This document shows positions 13,231-20,698 of a stretch of DNA of 23,563 bases, piece by piece (position 1 is the stretch's first letter; every line of letters starts with the position of its first letter). The stretch spans positions 1 to 23,563 of the forward strand of contig JAEYAL010000232.1 in the NCBI GenBank assembly GCA_023404805.1. Direction: 5' to 3'. Source of the stretch: Actinomycetes bacterium. GTDB lineage: Bacteria; Actinomycetota; Thermoleophilia; Solirubrobacterales; Solirubrobacteraceae. The translations under genes were made by a program, and so were the position numbers. The notes below the pieces were generated by a model. The model saw only the letters and a program-made list of their open reading frames with translations, was not told where the DNA came from and searched no databases.

Positions 13231-14715
13231 ATGGCTTCCGAGCCCACGTCCGACGCGCCCGCCGCTGAGCCGGCGCCGATCCGCGCCGAACTGTCCGAGC
13301 ACCGCCCGGCGAGGCCGTACGAGAACCGCCCGAGCCGCGGCGACCGCATCGAGCTGACCGTCGACTCGTTCGCACACGGCGGCGCTGGTGTCGCCCGGAT
13401 GGACGGCGGCTACGTCGTCTTCGTCACGGGCGCGATCCCGGGCGACCGCGTCCTGGCTGAGGTCGGCAAGCGCAAGCGGTCGTACGCGGAGGCGCGCACG
13501 GTCGAGCTGCTGGAGCCTTCGCCCGACCGCGTCGAGCCGCGCGGCGACCACCCCGGTGCGCCGTGGCAGGTGCTGTCGTACGAGCGCCAGCTGAAGGAGA
13601 AGCAGCAGCAGGTCGAGGATGCGATGGTCCGCATCGGCAAGTTCGAGGATCCGCCGATGCTCCCGATCGTCGGCGCCGACGAGCAGTGGCGCTACCGCAA
13701 CAAGGTCGAGTTCTCGTTCGCTCCGGACGACACCGGCGATCCCGCCAAGGCAGGCATCGCGTGCGGCTTCCACCCGTCCGGCGAGTGGTGGCGCGTGATC
13801 GACGTCGAGGATTTCGTCCTCGCGTCCGAGCGGATGAACGCCGTCCGCGGCCTGGTGGTCGCGTGGGCGCGCGAGCAGCGCGTCCCGGCCTTCGACCGCA
13901 AGGCGCGCACCGGCATCCTGCGCAACCTCGTGATCCGCGAGGGCAAGCGCACCGGCCAGATCCAGGCGCGGCTGGTGGTCGGCGGCGGCTCGTTCGACAT
14001 CGACTCCCTGATCGAAGTCGTCGGCCCCGAGGTCGACGGCCTGCTGCTCACGAAGACCGACGCGCAGTCCGAGATCACCCACGGCGGCGAGACGATCATC
14101 CTCTGCGGCAAGGAGCGCCTGGAGGAGGAGCTCCACGGGATCTCCTACAAGATCTCCGCCGAGGCGTTCTTCCAGACGAACACCGACATGGCCGAGGTGC
14201 TCTATTCGCTCGCCCGGGATGCGGCGGCGCTCGAGGGCTACGAGCGCCTCATCGACCTCTATTGCGGCATCGGCACGATCGGCCTCACGCTCGCCAGCTC
14301 GGTCAGCGAGCTCTGGGGCATCGAGTCGATCCCCGAGGCCATCGACGACGCGCGCCTCGTCGCCGCCCGCGAGGGCTACGGCGAGAAGGCCCGCTTCGTC
14401 GCCGGCGACGTGCGCACCGCGCTCCCGGCGCTGCTCGAGAAGGGCTTCAAGCCCGATGTCGCCATCGTCGACCCGCCCCGCGCCGGCCTCTCGCAGAAGG
14501 TCGTGCGCCGCATCGTCGACGCCGCGCCCAAGCGCGTGGTCTACGTCTCGTGCAACCCGACGACGCTCGCCCCGAACGCCCGCCAGCTCGTCGACGCCGG
14601 CTACCTCCTGAAGTCCGTCCAGCCCGTCGACATGTTCCCGCAGACGCCCCACATCGAGGCCGTCAGCGTGTTTGAGCGCGGGCCGGACGGGGTCAAGAAC
14701 CCCGACCGCGACTAG
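13231..14715 (+). CDS. RlmD/TrmA-family RNA (uracil-5-)-methyltransferase lacking the Fe-S cluster
   Basis: This is a 494-aa SAM-dependent enzyme that should make 5-methyluridine in rRNA or tRNA. A TRAM RNA-binding domain covers about 33-95. The central domain includes RYRNKVEFSF, and the C-terminal Rossmann domain has QTN (315-317), LIDLYCGIGTIGLTLA (340-355) and DPPRAGL. The nucleophile Cys441 (VSCNPTTLAPNA) and base Glu476 (PQTPHIEAV) are present. The four cysteines that bind [4Fe-4S] in E. coli RlmD-type enzymes are absent: the C-X5-C-X2-C stretch reads RGDHPGAPWQ (104-113), and the fourth site reads DVEDFVLA (191-198). AAAGG about 10 nt before ATG 13231 serves as Shine-Dalgarno. It is third in the operon with the phasin-like and DoxX-like genes. 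Whether it acts on 23S rRNA or tRNA cannot be told, so no symbol is given. Confidence 0.9.
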   Translation: MASEPTSDAPAAEPAPIRAELSEHRPARPYENRPSRGDRIELTVDSFAHGGAGVARMDGGYVVFVTGAIPGDRVLAEVGKRKRSYAEARTVELLEPSPDRVEPRGDHPGAPWQVLSYERQLKEKQQQVEDAMVRIGKFEDPPMLPIVGADEQWRYRNKVEFSFAPDDTGDPAKAGIACGFHPSGEWWRVIDVEDFVLASERMNAVRGLVVAWAREQRVPAFDRKARTGILRNLVIREGKRTGQIQARLVVGGGSFDIDSLIEVVGPEVDGLLLTKTDAQSEITHGGETIILCGKERLEEELHGISYKISAEAFFQTNTDMAEVLYSLARDAAALEGYERLIDLYCGIGTIGLTLASSVSELWGIESIPEAIDDARLVAAREGYGEKARFVAGDVRTALPALLEKGFKPDVAIVDPPRAGLSQKVVRRIVDAAPKRVVYVSCNPTTLAPNARQLVDAGYLLKSVQPVDMFPQTPHIEAVSVFERGPDGVKNPDRD

Positions 14716-14906
14716 CGGCGCCGCGGAGATTCGCCTCAGCCGAGGAGCAGGACCGCGCCGACCGCCCCGGCGGCAAGTAGCTCTCCTCGCGCCGACCCTC
14801 CATACAGTCGGGTTATAGCCCGCCAGGAAGGACGGTCGACCCCTCCGCGCGCCCGGCCGCGCCCGCACGTTCGCTGACTCTTCACGGCGTCGCTCCGTGA
14901 TGGGCG
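14716..14906. other. Intergenic region before the SRPBCC gene
   Basis: GCGGCGCCGC (14715-14724) is a 10-bp palindrome overlapping the stop codon of the methyltransferase gene and may aid termination. The rest includes an A/T-richer spot (14805-14818, around GGGTTATAGCCC). No convincing gene was found; a minus-strand frame ending at 14736 has a hydrophobic-looking tail but no usable start. Confidence 0.4.
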
Positions 14907-14912
14907 TAACGT
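14907..14912 (+). promoter_or_regulatory. SRPBCC gene -10 element (TAACGT), leaderless
   Basis: TAACGT, then 6 nt (GAGGGT), then GTG 14919. The predicted transcription start coincides with the start codon. The GAGGG is too close to the codon to serve as a Shine-Dalgarno sequence. Confidence 0.6.
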
Positions 14913-14918
14913 GAGGGT

Positions 14919-15371
14919 GTGCTCCGTTACTCCACACCAAGCGCGGCGGATCCAGACGTCGCTTGGGCGCTGCTCAGCCAGCCTCGCCGCTGGCACGAGT
15001 GGTCGCCGCATGTGCGCGGCGCGTGGGGACTCGGCAAGCCTGAGGTGCAGGGCTCGGCGCTCGGCGCGGTGCGCGTGCTCGGCGTCCTGCCGGTGCCGGC
15101 GCGGATCAACCTGGTCGAGAAGTCGTGGAAGCGCCGCCACTGGGTATGGAGCATCGGCCTCGTGAGCTTCGACCACACCGTGCGCCGCGACCCGGACGGC
15201 TGCACCATCACGATCAGCTGCCATGCGCCGTGGCCGGTCGAGCGGGTGATCGCCGCGACCTACTGGCCGCTCGTCAAGCGCTTCGTCGACCGCCTCGCGA
15301 CGGTCGCCGAGCAGGAGCTGGTCCGCCAGCGCGACCACGAGCGCGCGCGTGATCGCGAGCTCGTCGGCTAG
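14919..15371 (+). CDS. SRPBCC (polyketide cyclase/dehydrase-like) protein
   Basis: The 150-aa protein has the START/SRPBCC pattern. An N-terminal strand is followed by the helix-turn DPDVAWALLSQPRRWHEWSPHVRGAWG, then strands through GAVRVLGVLPVPARINLVEK and a long C-terminal helix (ATYWPLVKRFVDRLATVAEQELVRQ). The fold makes a deep hydrophobic pocket for lipid-like or aromatic ligands; the actual ligand is unknown. The last 20 residues are charged (RDHERARDREL). No signal peptide is present. GTG 14919 was chosen because the fold begins there and TAACGT lies 6 nt upstream. Its stop codon shares the palindrome CTAG (15368-15371) with the stop of the opposing MYG1-family gene. Confidence 0.82.
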   Translation: MLRYSTPSAADPDVAWALLSQPRRWHEWSPHVRGAWGLGKPEVQGSALGAVRVLGVLPVPARINLVEKSWKRRHWVWSIGLVSFDHTVRRDPDGCTITISCHAPWPVERVIAATYWPLVKRFVDRLATVAEQELVRQRDHERARDRELVG

Positions 15372-16285
15372 TCGCCGTTGACGGCGAGCCGCGCCAGGGC
15401 GAGCGCGCCCTCGCGGCTGCCAGCGACGGCCATGAAGCGGCCGATGTGGCAGAAGGTCGCGTCGGGCACGCCGGTCACGGCCTGCAGCTCGGCGCCCTCC
15501 AGGCCCGCCCACGCCTCGGGGAGGTCCTTGCGGTTGTCGAAGGCGCCAGTGTCGGCGGGGACGGCCTGGATGCCCCAGTCCTTCTCGCGCGGGTAGATCA
15601 CGACGAGCGCGTCGGGCGCCTCGGCCATCACGAGCGCCTTCCATGGCAGCCCGCGGTCGAACTCGATGATGCGGGGGTCGCCTTCCGTCGACGACTTGAT
15701 CGCCGCGCGGACCAGCCCGACGGCGCGCGCCTTGGCCTGGGCGGCGGCGATCTCGCGGCGCAGGATGCCGTCGGCGAGCATGAGCGCGTCGCCGAAGCCC
15801 TGCTGCTCGGCGGCCTCGCGGTCGGGATCGTCCCACTGCGGGCCGAAGCTGCCGATCAGGCGACCCAGGTGGTACGGGCCGACGCCGTCGAACACGAGGT
15901 CGACGAGCTCCTGGCCGTTGTCGCCGGCGTCGATCGGCGCGACGAGCGTCTGGTCGAGCTCCTCGGCGATCGACTCGCTGCCGCACAGCTGGGCGCCGAA
16001 CTGGCGCCAGACGAGGCCGAAGGACGCGTAGCGGATGCCGTTCGGCCGCTCGCCCGCGTCGCCCTGGTGGTGGTCGAAGTCGCCGGTCTTCGGGTCGTAC
16101 TTGCGACCGACGTCGACGCGCAGATCGCACTGCGCGAGCGCGTCGGCGTCGCGCGTGCGGATGATCCCGATGGCACCGTGGACGAGCCGCAGCGTGGCCA
16201 GCGCAAAGACCTCATCCGCGTGGAAGGACCCCGAGTGGGTGCCGACGCGGAGGGGCTCGGCGGCAGGTGTCTGCTCGTCGGTCAT
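15368..16285 (-). CDS. MYG1-family (UPF0160) metal-dependent hydrolase-like protein
   Basis: The 305-aa protein matches the MYG1/UPF0160 family, which is related to DHH phosphoesterases; the human member is a 3'-5' RNA exonuclease. The N-terminal motif GTHSGSFHADEVFALATLRL supplies His and Asp metal ligands, and DFDHHQGD supplies the DHH-like Asp-His-His. The family segments YASFGLVWRQFG, IDAGDNGQELVD and IYPREKDWGIQAVP follow. Bacterial roles are little studied; nucleic acid or oligonucleotide hydrolysis is plausible. ATG 16285 was chosen over an in-frame start 50 codons upstream because the family motif lies close behind it and TAGGTT precedes it by 7 nt. The stop overlaps the SRPBCC gene stop within CTAG, so no terminator space exists between the convergent genes. 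Confidence 0.88.
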   Translation of the reverse strand: MTDEQTPAAEPLRVGTHSGSFHADEVFALATLRLVHGAIGIIRTRDADALAQCDLRVDVGRKYDPKTGDFDHHQGDAGERPNGIRYASFGLVWRQFGAQLCGSESIAEELDQTLVAPIDAGDNGQELVDLVFDGVGPYHLGRLIGSFGPQWDDPDREAAEQQGFGDALMLADGILRREIAAAQAKARAVGLVRAAIKSSTEGDPRIIEFDRGLPWKALVMAEAPDALVVIYPREKDWGIQAVPADTGAFDNRKDLPEAWAGLEGAELQAVTGVPDATFCHIGRFMAVAGSREGALALARLAVNGD

Positions 16286-16292
16286 CGCTGGG

Positions 16293-16298
16293 AACCTA
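16293..16298 (-). promoter_or_regulatory. MYG1-family gene -10 element (TAGGTT), leaderless
   Basis: On the minus strand TAGGTT, then 7 nt, then ATG 16285. The predicted start is within 1 nt of the codon, and no Shine-Dalgarno sequence is present. Confidence 0.6.
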
Positions 16299-16621
16299 CC
16301 CAGAGTTTGGATGCGGCGCACGCTGACTGCGAGACGCGTCACCCGGCCGGGACGGTCGATCACGGGCGATCTCGCGCAGCCCGCCGCCGATTCTGCGACA
16401 CGGCGCGGCACGAGAACGCCTGTCAGCACGGGCATCGGGCGACCTGTTGCCCCGCTCGCCTGGCCGCTGCGCCAGAGAATGCCTGCAATGTCCAGGGGCC
16501 GCGCGCTGCGTGACGGGATTCACGCGACCGCCGGTGCGTCTGCTAGCCGGATTCCGGTGCGGACATCGGCGTGACCATGCGAGCTTGCGCCGGAACGTGC
16601 GCGCCGACCGCCGCCGTCGCA

Positions 16622-16627
16622 TAGAGT
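16622..16627 (+). promoter_or_regulatory. uppP -10 element (TAGAGT)
   Basis: TAGAGT lies 10 nt before the uppP ATG, with hexamer and spacing identical to thiO. The leader would be about 4 nt. Confidence 0.5.
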
Positions 16628-16637
16628 CCCGCCGCGA

Positions 16638-17510
16638 ATGCTCCAGCTTGCCGCTGCCGATCCGCTGTCCTACCTCGAGGCGATCATCCTGGGCATCGTG
16701 CAGGGACTCACTGAGTTCCTGCCGATCTCCTCGAGCGCCCACATCCGGATCGTGTCTGCGCTCGCGGGCTGGGGCGACCCGGGCGCCGCCTTCACGGCTG
16801 TCACGCAGATCGGCACCGAGATCGCGGTGGTCATCTACTTCTGGAAGGACATCGTCCGGATCGTGACCGCCTGGGCGAAGTCGCTGCCTGCGATGAAGTG
16901 GCCGTCGGACCCCGACGCGCGTATGGGCTGGCTCGTCATCTTCGGCACGATCCCGGTGGTGCTGCTGGGGCTCTTCTTGGAGTCCTCGATCGACTCGGCG
17001 TTCCGCGACCTGCGCCTGATCGCGTTCACGATGATCTTCTTCGGCCTCCTGCTCGGCGCCGCCGACCGCTTCTCCAAGAGCGACCGCGAGCTCGACGACC
17101 TCACGGTCAAGCACGGCATCATCTACGGCTTCGCGCAGGCGATGGCGCTCATCCCGGGCGTCTCGCGCTCGGGCGGCACGATCACCGCCGGACGCCTGCT
17201 CGGCTACTCCCGCGAGGCTGCCACGCGCTACGCCTTCCTGCTCGCGCTGCCCGCCGTGTTCGGCTCGGGCGTCTACAAGCTCAAGGACATCGGCGGCGCC
17301 GACGGCGGCACCGGCTGGGGCCCGACGCTCGTGGCGACCGTCATCGCCTTCGGCGTGGGCTACATGGTCATCGCGTGGCTCATGAAGTACCTCAAGACCA
17401 AGTCGTACGCGCCGTTCGTGATCTACCGCGTCGCGCTCGGCATCCTGCTGCTCGTCCTGATCGCGGCGGGCACGCTGGATCCCGACAGCGGCTACGTCGC
17501 GCCGAAGTAG
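16638..17510 (+). CDS. uppP: Undecaprenyl-diphosphatase UppP (BacA family)
   Basis: UppP is an integral membrane phosphatase that recycles undecaprenyl diphosphate to the monophosphate lipid carrier of peptidoglycan and other wall polymers; extra copies give bacitracin tolerance. The 290-aa protein has the two family signatures: GIVQGLTEFLPISSSAH (19-35, with Glu26, Ser32 and His35) and PGVSRSGGTI (173-182, with Arg177). About seven to eight hydrophobic segments are visible, separated by short loops, and the length is typical. ATG 16638 is preceded by TAGAGT and lacks a Shine-Dalgarno sequence. It stands alone, convergent with the GNAT gene; only 10 bp separate their stops. Confidence 0.95.
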   Translation: MLQLAAADPLSYLEAIILGIVQGLTEFLPISSSAHIRIVSALAGWGDPGAAFTAVTQIGTEIAVVIYFWKDIVRIVTAWAKSLPAMKWPSDPDARMGWLVIFGTIPVVLLGLFLESSIDSAFRDLRLIAFTMIFFGLLLGAADRFSKSDRELDDLTVKHGIIYGFAQAMALIPGVSRSGGTITAGRLLGYSREAATRYAFLLALPAVFGSGVYKLKDIGGADGGTGWGPTLVATVIAFGVGYMVIAWLMKYLKTKSYAPFVIYRVALGILLLVLIAAGTLDPDSGYVAPK

Positions 17511-17520
17511 GCGGGGGCCG

Positions 17521-18123
17521 CTACTCGGCGCCGCCGTGGCGCTCGAGGCGCGCCTCGAGCCGCTCGCGCACCGCTGGCCACTCGCCGGGCAGCAGCGAAT
17601 AGAAGACGGTGTCGCGGAAGCCGCCATCGCGATCTGGGCCGTGGCGGCGGACCCGCCCGTCGCGCTGGGCGCCGAGGGCGGCGATCGCTGCCTGTGAGCG
17701 CTCGTTCTCGCCCGCCGTGCGCCAGCCGACGACGTTGCAGTCGAGCACGTCGAACGCGTACTCCAGCAGCATCAGCTTGCAGGTCGTGTTGACGCGGGTC
17801 CGCTGGGCACGGGCCGCGTACCACGTGTAGCCGATCTCCACGCGGCGGATCTCGTCGACGATGTCGTGGTAGCTGGTGCTGCCCAGCACGTCGCCGGTGG
17901 CGTCGTCGACCACCGCGAAGGGCGTGCGGGAGCCTTCGACCTGCTGCTTGAGCGCGTACTCGATGTACGCGCGCTCACGCCCCGGCTCCGGGACGGATGT
18001 GTAGCGCAGCGTCCACAGCTCCCCGTCGGCTGCTGCTGCGGCGAGGCCGGGCGCGTGCGCGAGCGTGAGCGGGGTCAGCGTGAGGCCGTCGCGGTGCAGC
18101 GGGACTGGGGTGAAGAACGCCAT
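17521..18123 (-). CDS. GNAT-family (RimJ/RimL-like) N-acetyltransferase
   Basis: The 200-aa cytoplasmic protein follows the RimJ/RimL acetyltransferase layout: an N-terminal strand (LTLTPLTLAHAPGL), then TPFAVVDDATGDVLGSTSYHDI, then VEIGYTWYA, then the acetyl-CoA loop region around RVNTTCKLMLLEYAFDVL. NVVGWRTAGENERSQAAIAALGAQRDG, a segment typical of the family, follows. The target (a protein N-terminus, amine drug or small metabolite) cannot be told. ATG 18123 lies 49 nt after the purT stop on the same strand, so it may be co-transcribed with purT; neither a strong Shine-Dalgarno nor a TANNNT box was found. It ends 10 bp from the uppP stop. Confidence 0.85.
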   Translation of the reverse strand: MAFFTPVPLHRDGLTLTPLTLAHAPGLAAAAADGELWTLRYTSVPEPGRERAYIEYALKQQVEGSRTPFAVVDDATGDVLGSTSYHDIVDEIRRVEIGYTWYAARAQRTRVNTTCKLMLLEYAFDVLDCNVVGWRTAGENERSQAAIAALGAQRDGRVRRHGPDRDGGFRDTVFYSLLPGEWPAVRERLEARLERHGGAE

Positions 18124-18172
18124 GGAGCTTGGTCTCGGTCGTCGGTGCGGGCGGGCGGCGCGGGAGCCAGAG

Positions 18173-19417
18173 CTACCGGGCGGCGGCGTCGGCGACGCGC
18201 AGCTCGGCGGCCGCCGCGCGGGCCTTCAGGCGCGCTTCATCGGCGTCAGCGCCCGTCGCGAGCGCGACACCCATGCGGCGCCCCGGCCGCGCGTCGGGCT
18301 TGCCGAACAGGCGCACGTCGACCGACGGGTCGGTCGCCAACGCCGCCGCGAGGCCCTCGATCGAAGGCGTGTCGGTGTCGGCCGTGGCGAGCAGGACGGC
18401 GCTGGCGCCCGGTGCCGCGAGCGGCACGAAGCCGTCGGCATCGACCGGCACCGGCAGCCCGAGGATCGCGCGCACGTGGAGCGCGAACTCGCTCAGCCGC
18501 TGCGTGGCCATGGTGGCCATGCCGGTGTCGTGCGGCCGCGGCGACACCTCGCTGAACAGCACCGAGTCGCCGCGGATGAACAGCTCGACGCCGAACAGGC
18601 CCGTCCCTCCGAGCGCCTCCGTGATGGCGGCGGCGACGCGCTTGCTCTCGGCAAGAGCCGCCCCGCTCATCGGGTGCGGCTGCCACGACTCGCGGTAGTC
18701 GCCGTCCTCCTGCACATGCCCGATCGGCTGGCAGAACGCGGTGGCTGTCGCCGCGCCGCCCTCGCCGCCGTGGCGGATCGTGAGCAGCGTGATCTCGTAG
18801 TCGAACTCCACGAAGCCCTCGACGATGACGCGCCCGGCGCCGACGCGGCCGCCGGCCTGGGCGTAGTCCCACGCCGCCCGGGCGTCGCCGGGCTCGCGGA
18901 TCACGCTCTGGCCCTTGCCGGACGACGACATCACCGGCTTGATGACGCACGGCGTGCCGAGCGCCTCGACCGCCGCCTCGACCTCCTCGAGCGAGTCGCA
19001 GAAGCGGTACGGCGACGTCGGGAGGCCGAGCTCCTCAGCGGCGAGCCGCCGGATGCCTTCGCGGTCCATCGTCAGCCGCGCGGCCCGGGCGGTCGGCACG
19101 ACGTGGAGTCCATCCGTCTCCAGCTCCTGCAGCACCGGCGTGGCGATGGCCTCGAGCTCGGGCACGACGAGCAGCGCGCCGTGTGGCCGGGCGCGCTCCT
19201 CCTCGAGCAGCGCGCGCAGCGCCGCCGGGTCGGTCATCGCCACGACGTGCGAGCGGTGCGCGACCTGCATCGCCGGCGCGCCCGCGTAGCGGTCCACGGC
19301 GACCACCTCGCAGCCGAGCCGCATCGCCTCGATCGCGATCTCGCGCCCGAGCTCGCCGCTCCCCAGCAGCACGAGCCGCGTGGCGCCGGGGATGAGCGGG
19401 GGCTGGATCACGGGCAC
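18173..19417 (-). CDS. purT: Formate-dependent GAR transformylase PurT
   Basis: PurT converts glycinamide ribonucleotide (GAR), formate and ATP to formyl-GAR, the folate-independent version of purine step 3. The 414-aa ATP-grasp protein shows LVLLGSGELGREIAIEA (15-31), the substrate-site region VDRYAGAPAMQVAHRSH (41-57), Lys160 and the SSSGKGQ loop (164-170), and the metal ligands Glu278 (GVELF) and Glu290 (SEVSPRPHDTGM). The frame is open far upstream, but GTG 19417 was chosen because the family N-terminus begins there and TAACCT stands 7 nt before it. Palindromic repeats occupy the region just upstream. PurN, the folate-dependent alternative for the same step, is encoded 3.7 kb away, so the cell carries both. 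The GNAT gene may be co-transcribed. Confidence 0.95.
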   Translation of the reverse strand: MPVIQPPLIPGATRLVLLGSGELGREIAIEAMRLGCEVVAVDRYAGAPAMQVAHRSHVVAMTDPAALRALLEEERARPHGALLVVPELEAIATPVLQELETDGLHVVPTARAARLTMDREGIRRLAAEELGLPTSPYRFCDSLEEVEAAVEALGTPCVIKPVMSSSGKGQSVIREPGDARAAWDYAQAGGRVGAGRVIVEGFVEFDYEITLLTIRHGGEGGAATATAFCQPIGHVQEDGDYRESWQPHPMSGAALAESKRVAAAITEALGGTGLFGVELFIRGDSVLFSEVSPRPHDTGMATMATQRLSEFALHVRAILGLPVPVDADGFVPLAAPGASAVLLATADTDTPSIEGLAAALATDPSVDVRLFGKPDARPGRRMGVALATGADADEARLKARAAAAELRVADAAAR

Positions 19418-19424
19418 GCGGGCG

Positions 19425-19430
19425 AGGTTA
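19425..19430 (-). promoter_or_regulatory. purT -10 element (TAACCT), leaderless
   Basis: On the minus strand TAACCT, then 7 nt, then GTG 19417. The predicted start is within 1 nt of the codon. This fixes the purT start inside a much longer open frame. Confidence 0.6.
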
Positions 19431-19447
19431 CCGCTCGCTGGTGCACC

Positions 19448-19487
19448 GACCCCCTGCAGATATGCAGACCCCCTCTGCAAGCTTGCA
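19448..19487. promoter_or_regulatory. Paired palindromic repeats upstream of purT
   Basis: Two direct repeats beginning GACCCCCT (19448, 19467) each lead into a palindrome: CTGCA-GATA-TGCAG (19454-19467) and the perfect 12-mer TGCAAGCTTGCA (19476-19487). They lie roughly 30-70 bp upstream of the purT start, ending at the -35 zone. Tandem operator sites for a regulator of purT are the likely reading; part of an RNA hairpin at the end of the SGNH transcript is the alternative. Confidence 0.5.
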
Positions 19488-19513
19488 CGGGGGATTACGT
19501 CAAAAGGCGTCAG

Positions 19514-19528
19514 GGCGCCAGCGGCGCC
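19514..19528 (-). terminator. Hairpin after the SGNH hydrolase gene
   Basis: GGCGCC-AGC-GGCGCC forms a tight GC hairpin 7 nt after the SGNH stop. On the minus strand it is followed by CTGACGCCTTTTG, which includes a short T-run. It is a plausible factor-independent terminator. Confidence 0.55.
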
Positions 19529-19535
19529 TTCGCCG

Positions 19536-20645
19536 CTACCAGAGCTGCCACCAGGGCTTCGACGAGCGCGGCGTGGCGGTAGGGAGGATGAGCTGCGGGG
19601 TGCCTCCGGGCTGGCCCGCCATCTCGCCGCGGATCGGCGTGATGCGGCCGGTGACGGTGCTGCCGACGGGGAAGCCGCCGATCTTGAAGGAGCCGTTGCC
19701 CGCGGCGGGCGTGCCGACGAGCTTCCACGGGCCGTTGGCCGACACGTCGCGGTACTCGACGCGGTAAGCCAGCGCACCGGGCACGGTATGCGCCCACTGC
19801 AGGTTGAAGGCGGTCGTCGAGGCGGCGGCCACCGTCGGGGTCGGGCCGGTCGCGGGCCACTGCGCCGTCGCGGGGCCGGACCAGCCGCTGCCGACGCCGA
19901 TCTGCTGCAGGCCCTCGGCTGCGGCGCGGGCCAGGACGAGCTCGCCCTGCGACGTGGGATGGCGGCCGTCCCACGTCATCGTCGCGGCGTTGAACGACGG
20001 CTCCACGAGCGAGGCGACCACGCGCTGCGACGGCGTGTCGAGCTGGGCGGCCAGGGTCGGCAGGCTCGCGTTGAAGCCCTGCACATAGGACGCGTTCTCG
20101 TAGGCGCGCGCCTTGACGTTGTAGAGGCGGTAGAGGCCGAGCACGACCACGTCGACCCCGGGCGCTGCGGCGCGGGCGTTGGTGATGAACGCGCGCAGCG
20201 CCGTCATCGACTTCGACGCGCCGCGGCCGTAGTCGTTGGTGCCGAGGTCGACCACGATCACGTCGGGCTTGGCCGGCAGGGCCTTGATCGCCGGGCCGAT
20301 CGTGAGCGACTCGTCGATCAGCGTCCGCAGCCAGATCGCGTGGTGGTCCTGGTCGAAGTTCGGGTCGGCGTAGTACCGGTTGTTGTCCTGCTTGCCGGTC
20401 TGGGGGTTCCACAGCGCGGTGCGGCTGCCGACGAAGTCGACGCCATCGGCGGGGCCGCCGGCCTGCAGGCTCTTCCACAGGCGGTAGCGCCAGGTGTAGT
20501 CGCCGGCGGAGCCTTGGGTGATCGAGTCGCCGACCGGCATGATCCGGACGGGCGCCGCGCTGGCAGACGAGGGCGCGAAGAACACGGAGGCCGTCGCGAG
20601 GACGACGAGCGCGGCCCGAAGGGCGGCAGTACGGACGGGGGACAC
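19536..20645 (-). CDS. Secreted SGNH/GDSL-type hydrolase with C-terminal FN3-like domain
   Basis: This is a 369-aa exported esterase-like protein. The signal peptide covers residues 1-31 (cleavage after ASA). The SGNH blocks are clear: VGDSIT with Ser41 (block I), GTND with Asn137 (block III) and DGRHPTSQG with Asp226 and His229 (block V). A linker near 250-265 leads into a domain of about 85 residues (FNLQWAHTVPGALAYRVEYRDVS ... TVTGRITPI) with the fibronectin type III pattern, common in wall- or polysaccharide-associated enzymes. Likely substrates are acetylated glycans or other esters; this is inferred. GTG 20645 was chosen because the signal peptide starts there and TACCCT lies 7 nt upstream. 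Three inverted repeats lie upstream. It is on the same strand as purH but 219 bp downstream, with its own promoter. Confidence 0.88.
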   Translation of the reverse strand: MSPVRTAALRAALVVLATASVFFAPSSASAAPVRIMPVGDSITQGSAGDYTWRYRLWKSLQAGGPADGVDFVGSRTALWNPQTGKQDNNRYYADPNFDQDHHAIWLRTLIDESLTIGPAIKALPAKPDVIVVDLGTNDYGRGASKSMTALRAFITNARAAAPGVDVVVLGLYRLYNVKARAYENASYVQGFNASLPTLAAQLDTPSQRVVASLVEPSFNAATMTWDGRHPTSQGELVLARAAAEGLQQIGVGSGWSGPATAQWPATGPTPTVAAASTTAFNLQWAHTVPGALAYRVEYRDVSANGPWKLVGTPAAGNGSFKIGGFPVGSTVTGRITPIRGEMAGQPGGTPQLILPTATPRSSKPWWQLW

Positions 20646-20652
20646 GCCCGGC

Positions 20653-20658
20653 AGGGTA
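20653..20658 (-). promoter_or_regulatory. SGNH gene -10 element (TACCCT), leaderless
   Basis: On the minus strand TACCCT, then 7 nt, then GTG 20645, the same hexamer and spacing as argF. The palindrome CGCGCTAGCGCG (20675-20686) covers the expected -35 position. Confidence 0.6.
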
Positions 20659-20698
20659 ACGCGCCACGCACCGTCGCGCTAGCGCGCCACCCAGCGAA

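Larger units (their letters stand above)
16286..16637. other. 352-bp divergent spacer between the MYG1-family gene and uppP
   Basis: Besides the two promoters at its ends, the spacer holds the palindrome CCCGGCCGGG and an 11-bp inverted repeat CCGGA-T-TCCGG (around 16549-16559). No open frame in it has family-like sequence, a start signal or sensible composition; the frames that run through it are continuations of shadow frames. I see no RNA gene. Confidence 0.5.

Noticed and set aside
14736..14830. Small minus-strand ORF with a hydrophobic C-terminus before the SRPBCC gene
   Set aside because: It has no usable start codon near the hydrophobic segment, no ribosome site, and the frame is a continuation of a shadow frame from the opposing gene.
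12043..14940. Very long open frame on the minus strand (over 900 codons) opposite the operon at 12158-14715
   Set aside because: It lies antisense to three genes with clear family motifs, its translation is Arg/Ala/Asp-rich without recognisable domains, and long antisense frames are expected at this G+C content. The same applies to minus-strand frames at 5883-7742, 6424-7965 and 16296-17627 and to plus-strand frames at 3429-4535, 15446-16513, 18065-19582 and 19380-20702.
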